NCBI GenBank assembly: GCA_036004405.1
Contig: DASYRM010000099.1
Coordinates: 1 to 63,508, forward strand
DNA length: 63,508 nt
Source: DASYRM01 sp036004405
GTDB taxonomy: Bacteria > Acidobacteriota > Vicinamibacteria > Vicinamibacterales > UBA2999
Direction: 5' to 3'
How positions within the stretch are numbered: position 1 is the first letter of the stretch; the number at the start of each line of letters is the position of its first letter. Made by a program: the position numbers and the translations under genes. Positions 23,143-31,349 of this stretch are shown in pieces. Under the pieces are notes generated by a model. It did not search any database. It saw only the letters and a list, made by a program, of their open reading frames with translations, and was not told the DNA's origin.

Positions 23143-24294
23143 GTGCCGCCCCACACCGATCCTGTCGTTGCGCTGCTGCGCGATCTCGTCGCGATCGACT
23201 CCGTGAACCCGTCGCTCGTCCCGGGCGCCGCGGGTGAGTCGGCCGTCGCACGCCGGGTGGCCGACGAGATGCGCGCGTCCGGACTGGCCGTCGAGATTCG
23301 CGAGGTGGCGCCGGGGCGCCCCAACGTGGTCGGCACGCTCGATGGACGCGCCTCCGGACGATCGCTGATGCTCTGCGGGCACACCGACACGGTGGGTGTC
23401 ACCGGGATGGTGCGCCCCTTTGAACCCGAGCTTCGCGGCGGGCGTCTGTACGGGCGTGGCGCGCAGGACATGAAGGGCGGCCTCGCCGCCATGCTCGGGG
23501 CGGCGCGCACGCTCGCCGAGGGTGGTGGGCTGGCGGCTGGCCGCCTCGTCGTGGCGGCCGTGGTGGATGAGGAGCACTCCAGCCTCGGCGCCGACGCGCT
23601 GGTGGCGACGCACCGGGCCGACGCCGCGGTGGTCACCGAGCCCACCGGTCTCGACGTGGCGATTGCGCACAAGGGCTTCCAGTGGGTGAGCGTCGAGACG
23701 CGCGGGCGCGCCGCGCATGGCAGTCGCCCGACCGACGGCCGCGACGCCATCCTGCGCATGGGACGCGTGCTGGCAGGCCTGGAAGTGCTCGATCGGCACC
23801 TGCAGAACGGCTCGGCCCATCCGCTGCTCGGTGCGGCGTCGCTGCACGCGTCGCTGATTCACGGCGGGCGTGAGTTGAGCAGCTACCCCGATCGCGCCTG
23901 GCTGGAGTTCGAGCGGCGGACGCTTCCGGGCGAGCCCGCCACCGTCGCGTACGACGAGGCGTCGGCGATTCTCGACATGCTGCGTGCGGCCGATCCCGAA
24001 TTCGAGGCCGACGCCAAGGCCGCCTTCGGCCGCGACGCGTACGAGATCGATCCCAAGTCGAGGCTGCCCGCGGATCTCGTGCGTGCCGCCACGACGGCGG
24101 GCGCGTTGCCGCGCCTCGTGGGGATGACGTTCTGGACCGACGCCGCGATTCTCGGCGGGGCCGGCATTCCGTCCGTGCTCTTTGGGCCCGGCGGGGCCGG
24201 GCTTCACAGCACCGAGGAGTATGTGCTCGTAGAAGATGTGTGCCGGTGCCGCGACGCGCTCGTGGAGCTCGCGCGCGGGTTCACCGGCAGCTAG
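23143..24294 (+). CDS. M20-family metallopeptidase (ArgE/DapE-like)
   Basis: About 383 residues from GTG 23143. Metal ligands are visible in the family order: LMLCGHTDTV (His, Asp), GRGAQDMKGGLAAML (Asp), VVDEEHSS (Glu-Glu) and VVTEPTGL, with the dimerisation domain around KGFQWVSVETRGRAAHGS and the final His in PGGAGLHSTEEYV. The enzymes are cytoplasmic di-zinc hydrolases that remove acyl groups from amino acids or cleave small peptides. ArgE, DapE and acetylornithine types cannot be told apart from sequence alone. Confidence 0.85.
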   Translation: MPPHTDPVVALLRDLVAIDSVNPSLVPGAAGESAVARRVADEMRASGLAVEIREVAPGRPNVVGTLDGRASGRSLMLCGHTDTVGVTGMVRPFEPELRGGRLYGRGAQDMKGGLAAMLGAARTLAEGGGLAAGRLVVAAVVDEEHSSLGADALVATHRADAAVVTEPTGLDVAIAHKGFQWVSVETRGRAAHGSRPTDGRDAILRMGRVLAGLEVLDRHLQNGSAHPLLGAASLHASLIHGGRELSSYPDRAWLEFERRTLPGEPATVAYDEASAILDMLRAADPEFEADAKAAFGRDAYEIDPKSRLPADLVRAATTAGALPRLVGMTFWTDAAILGGAGIPSVLFGPGGAGLHSTEEYVLVEDVCRCRDALVELARGFTGS

Positions 24295-24316
24295 AGCAGA
24301 TTCGCGCGCCGCCTTG

Positions 24317-24562
24317 TCAGGCGACCTTGCGCGCGTTGACGAACGGCATCACCACGGCCGGCTTGGTGGTGACGATAGGAGCCGACGTACGCCGAGCCGC
24401 GGCGCCTCCGAATTCCCACCCGGGCGACTGATGACCGCATGACGTGCAGAGCAGGGAGATGTGCCCCTTGTCGAAGTGCAGCAGCGCGTCATGTCCATGG
24501 AGCCCACACAGCCCCTGGCGAATCTTCAACGTCATCTGGGAGAAGAGCCCGTCGGTAGTCAT
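24317..24562 (-). CDS. Small zinc-ribbon-like hypothetical protein
   Basis: 81 residues. GLCGLHGHDALLHFDKGHI and LLCTSCGHQSPGWEFGG give a set of Cys and His residues suited to one zinc site. A strong ribosome binding site (GAGGAAAGG) precedes the ATG. The C-terminal 30 residues are low-complexity. The function is unknown; the strong translation signal suggests a well-expressed protein. Confidence 0.62.
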   Translation of the reverse strand: MTTDGLFSQMTLKIRQGLCGLHGHDALLHFDKGHISLLCTSCGHQSPGWEFGGAAARRTSAPIVTTKPAVVMPFVNARKVA

Positions 24563-24975
24563 TGTTCCTTTCCTCTGGTTTCGGTTCGCTCGGTTCCGCC
24601 TGCTTTCGGGGTGTTAGCTGAGCTGTCCCCTCGAGCAGTCACGCGGCGCCGACTCGACACCATCTATTTCAAGAGAAGTGCCACGCCGGGGCCTTTTCGC
24701 CGCAAGCGGCTGCGTCCTTGTGACTTACTCCGTCGTGCCAACTTGATCGCCATGCCGAAGCGTGCAGCGCTCTCAAATCTGTCATCCCGACACGTACGCG
24801 ATCTTTTGATGCAGTGCCCGCAACCCGGTGTCACCGCAATCCTTTACGCGGGGCCGGGTCGTGAAGTGCGACCGTGTGCATTTCTTGTGTTAACGAGTGG
24901 GCGCCGGAATCCGAACCAATAGTCGCCCTATAAGGTGACCATTGGCGAAGCTGAGCCGAGGACTGAGCTGAGGTG
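24563..24975. other. Intergenic region, no gene recognised
   Basis: About 410 bp less GC-rich than its surroundings, between the small zinc-ribbon gene and the proline dehydrogenase gene. Short open frames on both strands have no family features. No tRNA-like cloverleaf or riboswitch core was recognised. It must contain the promoter for the zinc-ribbon gene. Confidence 0.5.
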
Positions 24976-25920
24976 TTAGGAGGCGCCGCGATCGCGCAGC
25001 ATGGCACGAACGACAAACGCTACATTCGCCGGCCGCTCGCCCAGCCGCCGCATGAAGTAGGGGAACCACTCCCGGCCGAAGGGCACGTAGACCCGCACGC
25101 GGTAGCCGTCGGACGCCAGAGCGCGCTGCAGGTCCCGGCGCACGCCGTACAGCATCTGGAACTCATACCGCGAAGGAGCCAGGCCCTGGGCCTCGGCGTA
25201 CGCCATGGTGGCGTCGATCATCTTGGGGTCGTGGGTGGCGATGGCCGGGTACTCCCCCGAGTCGAGCAGCAGCTGCATCAACCGCACGAACGCCGCGTCC
25301 ACGTCGGCCTTGCGCGCGTAGGCGATGTCGGGAGGCTCCTTGTAGGCCCCCTTCACCAGGCGCATGCGGCCGCCGAGCGCGCAGACACGGCGCACGTCCG
25401 CTTCGCTGCGCTTCAAGGCCGCCTGGATGACGACGCCGAGGTTGTGGTGGCCACGGTTCCACAACGTTTCGAAAATATCGAGCGTCAGGTCGGTGTAGGC
25501 CGAGCTCTCCATGTCGATGCGCACGAAGAAGACCTGGCGGTCGGCGGCGTCGAGGATGCGGCGCAGGTTGTCGATACAGGTGGCGCGATCGACGCCGGCC
25601 CCGAGCTGCGTCAGCTTGAGCGAGATATTGCGCTCGATGCCCGAGGCCGTCAGCACGTCAATCAGGTGGACGTACTCACGGGAGGCCGCGTCGGCCTCCT
25701 GGTGGGTGCGGACGCTCTCGCCCAGGTAGTCGAGCGTGAGATCGAAGCCCTTCGACTGCAGCGTCCGGGCGACGGCGATCGCCTCCTCCACGGTCTCGCC
25801 GGCAATGAAGCGGCGCGCGAAGCTGCCGGGCGACGACATGCCGTAGCGCGACGCCAGCCGCTTGAGGACCGCGCTCTGCGAAAGGAGGTTGAAGAATCCC
25901 TTCTGAACGGCGTCTATCAC
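24976..25920 (-). CDS. Proline dehydrogenase (monofunctional)
   Basis: About 314 residues from a GTG at 25920, 7 bp after the preceding stop; the longer upstream frame overlaps the acyltransferase gene. Signatures are TLDYLGESVRTHQEADAASREY, SLKLTQLGAG, VRIDMESSAYTDLTLDIFETL, RLVKGAYKEPPDIAYARK and FQMLYGVRRDLQRAL, which build the FAD-binding barrel and proline site. It oxidises L-proline to pyrroline-5-carboxylate and passes electrons to quinone. The length fits the monofunctional class. It is the last gene of a four-gene leftward operon. Confidence 0.88.
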   Translation of the reverse strand: MIDAVQKGFFNLLSQSAVLKRLASRYGMSSPGSFARRFIAGETVEEAIAVARTLQSKGFDLTLDYLGESVRTHQEADAASREYVHLIDVLTASGIERNISLKLTQLGAGVDRATCIDNLRRILDAADRQVFFVRIDMESSAYTDLTLDIFETLWNRGHHNLGVVIQAALKRSEADVRRVCALGGRMRLVKGAYKEPPDIAYARKADVDAAFVRLMQLLLDSGEYPAIATHDPKMIDATMAYAEAQGLAPSRYEFQMLYGVRRDLQRALASDGYRVRVYVPFGREWFPYFMRRLGERPANVAFVVRAMLRDRGAS

Positions 25921-25927
25921 GACATGG

Positions 25928-27052
25928 TCAATGGGTGTGGCGCGACGGAGACGCGAGCAGGTGGTCCAGCCCGCGCGCGTAGTAGCGCAGCACGTTGCGC
26001 TCGCGCACGCGCACGCGCCCCCCGGCCACGGCGATGATGCCCCGCGCTTCGAGCGGTTCGATGGCGCGATCCGCCGCCTCGGCCCCGCTCGATACGCCGA
26101 GATTGGCGCCGGTAGCGCGGAGCGTATCGAGGATCGCGTCGGCGCGGTGTTCGAGCTCGCGCCGCGTGATCGACGGCCGCATGGCCGCGGCAATCACCGT
26201 CGGCGGCAGCACCTTGTAGAGCCGCCCGATCGTCGCCATCACGGTGTGGCTCAGGTCGAGCACCGCACGGCGCGATTCCGCGTCGACGCCGCCGAGCGGT
26301 ATCGGCTGGCCGAAGGTGACGAACGCGCGCGAGCGGTAGCCGACGGCGTAGCGCACCATCTCGGCCAGCTCGCGGCTGAACGGCCGCTGCCCGCGTTTGA
26401 CGCCCTGCCGCGCCAGGATGCGGTCCTCGAGGACGAGGTCGTACGACACCGCCACCGGCATGAGCATCAGCCGCGAGTGCTCGGCCTGCAGCGCCGCCTG
26501 CATCAGGCCGGTCTTCGGGCTCTTCAGCTCGCCGTTGTAGCTGCGCCCGCCTTCCGGATAGAAGAAGAAGTCGTGCTTGCGCAGCAGCTCCGCCACGTAG
26601 GCCTTGAGCGTGATCAGGTAGAGCGGGTCGCGGCTGTTGCGGCGGATGGGAATCGCGCCGGTGACGTGCCGGTGCAGCAGGCCGAGCGGGCCGCCGAACA
26701 GGTTGATGCCGGCGGCGATGATCGGCGGGCGGACGCCGTTCTCGTCGAGGACGAGCAGCTCTATCAGATAGTCGCAGTGGCTGCGGTGGTTGGACGCGTA
26801 GACCACGCGCCCGCCGCGCACCGCGCTCTTCACGTGCTCGACGTGTTCGCCGACGCGATCGATCTTGCGGAGGATGGGATAGAGGGGATGCTTCAGCGCC
26901 TTGTAGATCGAGTAGCGCTGTGTGGTCTTCAGTTCCTCGAGGTAGCCCTGGATGCGGGCGCGCACCTCGTCGCTGCGCTCGCCACGCGCGCCCTCGAGGT
27001 ATCGCGATACCTCTTCGCGGGAGAGCACGGCTCTGGTGATCTCGTCGAGCAT
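25928..27052 (-). CDS. PlsB-like glycerol-3-phosphate/1-acylglycerophosphate acyltransferase
   Basis: 374 residues of the LPLAT superfamily. The acyltransferase motifs are YASNHRSHCDYL (H-x4-D), GGPLGLLHRHVTGAIPIRR, FFFYPEGGRSYNGELK and LMPVAVSYD. It probably acylates glycerol 3-phosphate in phospholipid synthesis. It is much shorter than E. coli PlsB, so it represents the compact membrane-associated form. It stands between an isocitrate/isopropylmalate-type dehydrogenase and proline dehydrogenase in a metabolic operon. Confidence 0.8.
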   Translation of the reverse strand: MLDEITRAVLSREEVSRYLEGARGERSDEVRARIQGYLEELKTTQRYSIYKALKHPLYPILRKIDRVGEHVEHVKSAVRGGRVVYASNHRSHCDYLIELLVLDENGVRPPIIAAGINLFGGPLGLLHRHVTGAIPIRRNSRDPLYLITLKAYVAELLRKHDFFFYPEGGRSYNGELKSPKTGLMQAALQAEHSRLMLMPVAVSYDLVLEDRILARQGVKRGQRPFSRELAEMVRYAVGYRSRAFVTFGQPIPLGGVDAESRRAVLDLSHTVMATIGRLYKVLPPTVIAAAMRPSITRRELEHRADAILDTLRATGANLGVSSGAEAADRAIEPLEARGIIAVAGGRVRVRERNVLRYYARGLDHLLASPSRHTH

Positions 27053-27077
27053 CAGCAGCCCTGACTATACCATCCGC

Positions 27078-28085
27078 TCATGCGGCCAGGCGCCGGCAGA
27101 CGGCATGGGTGAACTCCGCCGTATTGGCGCTGCCACCGAGATCGCGGGTGCGGATCTGGTCGTCGCCCAGGACGAGTCCGAGCGCGCGCGAGATGCGGTC
27201 GGCGATGGCGCCCTCGCCGATGTGGCGCAGCATCAGCAGCGCCGAGAGCAGCAGCGCCGTCGGATTGGCCACGCCCTTGCCGGCGATGTCGGGGGCGCTG
27301 CCGTGAACGGCTTCGAAGACGCCGATCTCCGTACCCAGGTTCGCGCCGGGCACCACGCCCAGCCCGCCCACGAGGCCCGCGCACAGATCCGAGACGATGT
27401 CGCCGTACAGGTTCGGCAGGAGCAGCACGTCGAACTGCGACGGGTTGACCACCAGCTGCATGCACGCGTTGTCAACGATCCGATCGTCGGAGGTGATGTC
27501 GGGATACTGCGCGGCGACGTCGCGCACCGAGCGCAGGAACAGGCCGTCGCCGAGCTTCATGATGTTGGCTTTGTGGATGGCCGTGACGCGGCGGCGGCCG
27601 TGCCGCCGCGCGTGCTCGAAGGCGAAGCGCGCGATGCGCGTGGAGGCCTCGGCGGTGATGATCTTCAGGCTCTCGACCACGCCCGGCACGACTTCGTGTT
27701 CGAGGCCGGCATAGAGGTCCTCGGTGTTCTCGCGCACGATGATGAGGTCGACGCCGGTGTAGCGCGACGGTACGCCGGCGATGTTCCACACCGGCCGCAG
27801 ATTGGCGAACAGCTCGAGCGCCTTGCGCAGCCCGACGTTGACGCTGGTGAAGCCGCCGCCCACCGGTGTCGTGACCGGGCCTTTGAGCGCCACCTTCGTC
27901 CGGCGAATGGAGTCGAGCAGCGCCTGCGGCAGCGTTTCGCCGTGGCGCTCGAGGGCCAGCACGCCGGCGAGGTGCGCGTCCCAGTTCGCCTGCAGGCCGG
28001 CGGTCTCGAGAATCGTGACGACGGCGCCGGTGACCTCGGGGCCGATCCCGTCGCCGGCAATCAGCGTGATGTCGTGCCGGGCCAC
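27078..28085 (-). CDS. NAD-dependent isocitrate/isopropylmalate dehydrogenase family
   Basis: 335 residues. Motifs: ITLIAGDGIGPEVT, LKGPVTTPVGGGFTSVNVGLRK, IIVRENTEDLYAGLEH, VTAIHKANIMKLGDGLF (catalytic Lys), DNACMQLV, LLLPNLYGDIVSDL with the metal-binding Asp residues, and EAVHGSAPDIAGKG. The VRENTEDLYAG segment and length favour the isocitrate/homoisocitrate branch over LeuB. It would convert isocitrate to 2-oxoglutarate. The ATG lies 1 bp after the DUF4149 gene stop. Confidence 0.85.
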   Translation of the reverse strand: MARHDITLIAGDGIGPEVTGAVVTILETAGLQANWDAHLAGVLALERHGETLPQALLDSIRRTKVALKGPVTTPVGGGFTSVNVGLRKALELFANLRPVWNIAGVPSRYTGVDLIIVRENTEDLYAGLEHEVVPGVVESLKIITAEASTRIARFAFEHARRHGRRRVTAIHKANIMKLGDGLFLRSVRDVAAQYPDITSDDRIVDNACMQLVVNPSQFDVLLLPNLYGDIVSDLCAGLVGGLGVVPGANLGTEIGVFEAVHGSAPDIAGKGVANPTALLLSALLMLRHIGEGAIADRISRALGLVLGDDQIRTRDLGGSANTAEFTHAVCRRLAA

Positions 28086-28086
28086 G

Positions 28087-28575
28087 CTACTCGCGCGCCT
28101 CCCAGTAGAGCAGGGCGAGCGCGCCGATCAGGTCGACCATCATCAGCCGCGTCGACAGCTGGTGGAGCGCGTCGAAGCGGACGCGGCGCGGATCCCCTTC
28201 CGGCAGCCGCGACGGGAGCGTCCCGACTTCGCGCTGGATCGCGTCGATCTCCCCCAGCACGATGACGCCCGAATAGGCCGACACCAGCAGCATGCCGGCG
28301 ACGATGCCGCAGCGGATCGCGAAATGCTTCGGCCGCGGGCCGAGCAGCGCCATCACGATCAGCGTGACGAGAAGCAGCAGGCCGCAGCCGTAGGCGACGA
28401 AGTGGAAGCGCGTGAGGATGGCGCCAAAGGCAAGCCCGGCCAGCGCACGGCCCGCATCGGGGTCGGCGGCCTGCAGGGTCTGGAAGATGGTGGGCGCGAC
28501 CACGGCGCCGAGCATCGTCATGCCCCCGAGCCAGACGGCCAGCGCGAGGACGTAGACGAGCCGCAGGGCGAGCAC
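28087..28575 (-). CDS. DUF4149-like membrane protein
   Basis: 162 residues with four hydrophobic segments: MLALRLVYVLALAVWLGGMT at the N-terminus, a central pair (FHFVAYGCGLLLLVTLIVMA and GIVAGMLLVSAYSGVIVL) and a final helix (LSTRLMMVDLIGALALLYW). The WLGG motif with a later His/Arg and the four-helix layout match DUF4149, a family of unknown function. It begins the operon that continues with the dehydrogenase gene. Confidence 0.72.
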   Translation of the reverse strand: MLALRLVYVLALAVWLGGMTMLGAVVAPTIFQTLQAADPDAGRALAGLAFGAILTRFHFVAYGCGLLLLVTLIVMALLGPRPKHFAIRCGIVAGMLLVSAYSGVIVLGEIDAIQREVGTLPSRLPEGDPRRVRFDALHQLSTRLMMVDLIGALALLYWEARE

Positions 28576-28629
28576 GCCCCATTATGGTCCGTGGCCGCGG
28601 CGGGCCGCCCGTCGGGCTGAGCCTCGCCG

Positions 28630-29223
28630 TCAGTTGAGCGGAAAATCGGCCCGCTCGAGCAGCTGCTTCGCCTGCCACAGGTGGCGGCGCTCGTGGGCGA
28701 TCTGCAGGGCGAAGCCCGAACCCAGCGAAAGGTGCAGCAGACGGTTGGCGGGCGAGACCACTTTCGCTTTGCCGAGATCGACGCCGTTGGCCTGGCGCAG
28801 ACGGTCGATGTACTGGACCTGGTAGCCGCGGAACCCCGCCATGATTTCGCTGCGTGTGCGCTGGGCCTGCGGCGCGGGCGGCGCGAAGATGACCGGCGCC
28901 TTGAAACGCCAGAAAGGCGGCGGCTCCATCGAGCGCACCATGAGGCGGCCGAGCACGTTGTAGGCGAACGGGCCGCTCCCGTACACGCCGCCGCGGATGG
29001 CCGAGGCGATGCCTTCGTCGAGCGACGGCAGATACGCGCGTGCCGTCATGTTGAGATGCTCGATGCACTGGCCCACCGACCAGACGTCGGGCGATGGGCT
29101 CCAGGTGAACTGCGCATCGCTGAGCGGTGTGACCAGAGCGCCCGCGTCAGCGGAGAGCACTTCGAACTGCGCTCTGAACTCCTCCAGCTCCGGAGCCATC
29201 GGAGGGTAGCTCGCCGTTGCCAC
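28630..29223 (-). CDS. DinB-family protein
   Basis: 197 residues. DinB-like four-helix bundle features are WSVGQCIEHLN near residue 48 and LLHLSLGSGFALQIAHERRH near the C-terminus, giving the metal-binding histidines. The family includes damage-inducible proteins and thiol-dependent S-transferases such as bacillithiol S-transferase. No signal peptide. A specific activity cannot be assigned. Confidence 0.8.
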   Translation of the reverse strand: MATASYPPMAPELEEFRAQFEVLSADAGALVTPLSDAQFTWSPSPDVWSVGQCIEHLNMTARAYLPSLDEGIASAIRGGVYGSGPFAYNVLGRLMVRSMEPPPFWRFKAPVIFAPPAPQAQRTRSEIMAGFRGYQVQYIDRLRQANGVDLGKAKVVSPANRLLHLSLGSGFALQIAHERRHLWQAKQLLERADFPLN

Positions 29224-29308
29224 AGGGCGATTGTAGCGTGGCGTCGTCGACGTTCGCGCCGCGCGTAGAAGCCGTGTGCACGTCGTGGAACCTAGGGAAA
29301 CTCCGGGC

Positions 29309-30304
29309 CTATTGGATCAGGATGGCGCCCGACGATGTGGTCACGTGCACGAGCGGCCCACCGCCACGCACCTGCCCTTTGAGCTCGCGACGTGACTGCG
29401 ACCCGCTGGTCGTGATCGCGTGCGACGACTCGATGTGACCCGAGTTGCTGCGCAGGTCGAGGTCGAAGCCGCTCTGTCGCGCCAGCCGCAGGCGCACGTC
29501 GCCCGACGACGCGCTCACCTCCCAGTTCGAGGCGGGCGTGCCCTCCACCAGGATGTCGCCGCTCGCCGCGCGGACGTGCACGGGCCCGGTCGCGCCGGTC
29601 ACCTCGACATCGCCTGAGCCGGTGGAGACGTCCACGCGCCCCTTCCCCTTCTGGCCCACCCTGATGTCACCGCTGCCCGACCGCGCTTCGAGATCGCCGA
29701 GGATGGCCCCGGCGACGACGTTGCCGCTGCCGGTGGACGCCTCGACGGACGCGGCGCCGTCCACGCCGATCTCTCCAGACCCCGAACGCGCTCTCACGGA
29801 CTCCGCAATACGGCCCACGCGGATGTCGCCGGAGCCGGTCGAGGTCTCCACGGGACCGGTCATATCGGCCACTTCGAGATCGCCGGAGCCGCTGCGGGCC
29901 GCCAGACGGGTGTTGGCGGGCACGGTGATCTCGTAGCTGATCGAGATGCCGTTCCAGCCCTCGTTCCAGCGCTTCGGTCCCACCTGGAGGCGGTTGCCGA
30001 CCTGTTCAATCGGCGGGTTCTTCTCGATCTGCCGCACACGCTCGGACGCGCTCTGTCCGCCGAAGCTGCTCCACGGGCTGGTGGATGCCCGCACGCGCCC
30101 CTTGACGTGGATGGCGCCGGCCGGGCCGGTGTGGACGATGATGTCGCCCGACCCGCTGGCGACTTCCAGTTCGAGCGGGCCCGACACCGTCAGCTGGCGT
30201 TCGAACGCGCCCTCCACCCCGTCGGCAGAAATGGCGATGTCGCACGCCGAACCCGACAGGACAGCCGGCAGGAGACAGGCGAGCAGACGGGTGCGAGCGG
30301 TCAT
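29309..30304 (-). CDS. DUF4097-type beta-strand repeat lipoprotein
   Basis: About 331 residues from ATG 30304, with a lipobox (AVLSGSAC) after a short hydrophobic stretch. The mature part repeats the short unit S-G-S-G-D/E about every 20 residues (ASGSGDIIVHTGPAG, GSGDLEVADMTG, GSGDIRVGRIA, GSGEIGVDGA, GSGNVVAG), building a beta-helix-like fold. DUF4097 proteins are found in envelopes near regulators; the activity is unknown. It is flanked by DinB and a DUF6152 gene. Confidence 0.78.
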   Translation of the reverse strand: MTARTRLLACLLPAVLSGSACDIAISADGVEGAFERQLTVSGPLELEVASGSGDIIVHTGPAGAIHVKGRVRASTSPWSSFGGQSASERVRQIEKNPPIEQVGNRLQVGPKRWNEGWNGISISYEITVPANTRLAARSGSGDLEVADMTGPVETSTGSGDIRVGRIAESVRARSGSGEIGVDGAASVEASTGSGNVVAGAILGDLEARSGSGDIRVGQKGKGRVDVSTGSGDVEVTGATGPVHVRAASGDILVEGTPASNWEVSASSGDVRLRLARQSGFDLDLRSNSGHIESSHAITTSGSQSRRELKGQVRGGGPLVHVTTSSGAILIQ

Positions 30305-30439
30305 TCGAGCCTCCAATCGTCGATCTTAGACGGGCCGCCTCAGGCTGAAGTTGCGGCGCGGCACAACTCTACCGCGCCCTCCGCGGCGAGAGGTAGACTG
30401 CTGGCAGCGCTTACTCCCCATCCTCGACAGGAGGAGCAC

Positions 30440-30811
30440 ATGCAGACACGACGTTCGATCTCCATGGCACTGGCGGCGTTCGTGATGGCAGTCCTCCCGG
30501 CCGCGGCGCACCACGGCTGGAGCGGCAACGCGCAGGAGGAGTTCGAGCTGACTGGCACGGTGGAACAGGCCGTCAGCCTCGCCGGTCCGCACGCCACCAT
30601 GAAGATCCGGGCTCAGGGACAGGTGTGGGACCTCACGCTGGCTCCGCCGGCGCGCACCCAGGCGGCAGGTCTGAACGAGAAGGCCATTCCGGTGGGTGCG
30701 CAGGTCAAGATCCACGGCCACCGGAACAGCGATCCGAAGCGCTTCGAGGTGAAGACCGAGCGGGTCACGTGGAACGGCAAGACGTTCAACGTGTATCCCG
30801 ATCGGGACTAG
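30440..30811 (+). CDS. Secreted DUF6152-like protein
   Basis: 123 residues with a cleavable signal peptide (MQTRRSISMALAAFVMAVLP) followed by AAAHHGWSGNAQEEFELTGT, the His-His-containing start typical of DUF6152. The rest is a beta-rich OB-like domain. ATG 30440 has GGAGGAG upstream. Two further copies are at 48190-48618 and 55515-55964. The next gene encodes a membrane protein. A metal-binding or electron-transfer role is a guess from the histidines. Confidence 0.75.
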   Translation: MQTRRSISMALAAFVMAVLPAAAHHGWSGNAQEEFELTGTVEQAVSLAGPHATMKIRAQGQVWDLTLAPPARTQAAGLNEKAIPVGAQVKIHGHRNSDPKRFEVKTERVTWNGKTFNVYPDRD

Positions 30812-30833
30812 CCGCGCCGGTCCGAGAGACCGC

Positions 30834-31319
30834 GTGATCCACTTCCTGGCGTGGCTCGAGAACTCGATGCTCGGCCACGCGATGCGCCACTCGGGCGTCT
30901 GGACCTACGGCGTCGTCAACCTCGGTCACATTCTCGGGGTGGCGACGCTCTTCGGCGCCGTTCTCGTGCTCGATTTGCGGCTCCTGGGCCTGTGGCGCAC
31001 CGTGCCGCTGTCGTCGATTGCCGGTCCCACCGTGCCCGTCGCCACGACGGGCTTCGTGGTCGCCGCCCTGACCGGGGTGGGGCTCCTCGCCACCAAGGCC
31101 ACTGAGTACGCGGGCAATCCCTTCCTGCTCATCAAGTTTCCGGCCATCGCGGTGGCGCTGCTGAACGTGGCCGTGGTCACGTCGCGACCCGCGTGGAAGC
31201 AGATGGCGCGGCCCGACCCGACGCCTGGGGAGCGGCGCGTCCTGGCCATCGGGGGCGCCGTGTCGCTGGCGGCCTGGCTCACGGCGATTGGCGCCGGCCG
31301 CATGATCGGGTATTGGTAG
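30834..31319 (+). CDS. Small membrane protein adjoining the DUF6152 gene (DUF6644-like)
   Basis: 161 residues from a GTG. Four hydrophobic segments are visible: GVWTYGVVNLGHILGVATLF with a histidine, VPVATTGFVVAALTGVGLL, LIKFPAIAVALLNVAVV and a final helix (GGAVSLAAWLTAIGAG). Histidines in helix one and two near the membrane face resemble small haem-binding membrane proteins. It follows the DUF6152 gene at 22 bp and the two probably act together. The name DUF6644 is from memory of this pairing, so the family call is moderate. Confidence 0.6.
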   Translation: MIHFLAWLENSMLGHAMRHSGVWTYGVVNLGHILGVATLFGAVLVLDLRLLGLWRTVPLSSIAGPTVPVATTGFVVAALTGVGLLATKATEYAGNPFLLIKFPAIAVALLNVAVVTSRPAWKQMARPDPTPGERRVLAIGGAVSLAAWLTAIGAGRMIGYW

Positions 31320-31349
31320 ACGGGGCGGGCCTCCGCCCGCCACCGAACA

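Noticed and set aside
24563..24975. tRNA or small RNA in the less GC-rich gap
   Set aside because: No cloverleaf arms, T-loop or conserved promoter boxes were recognised.
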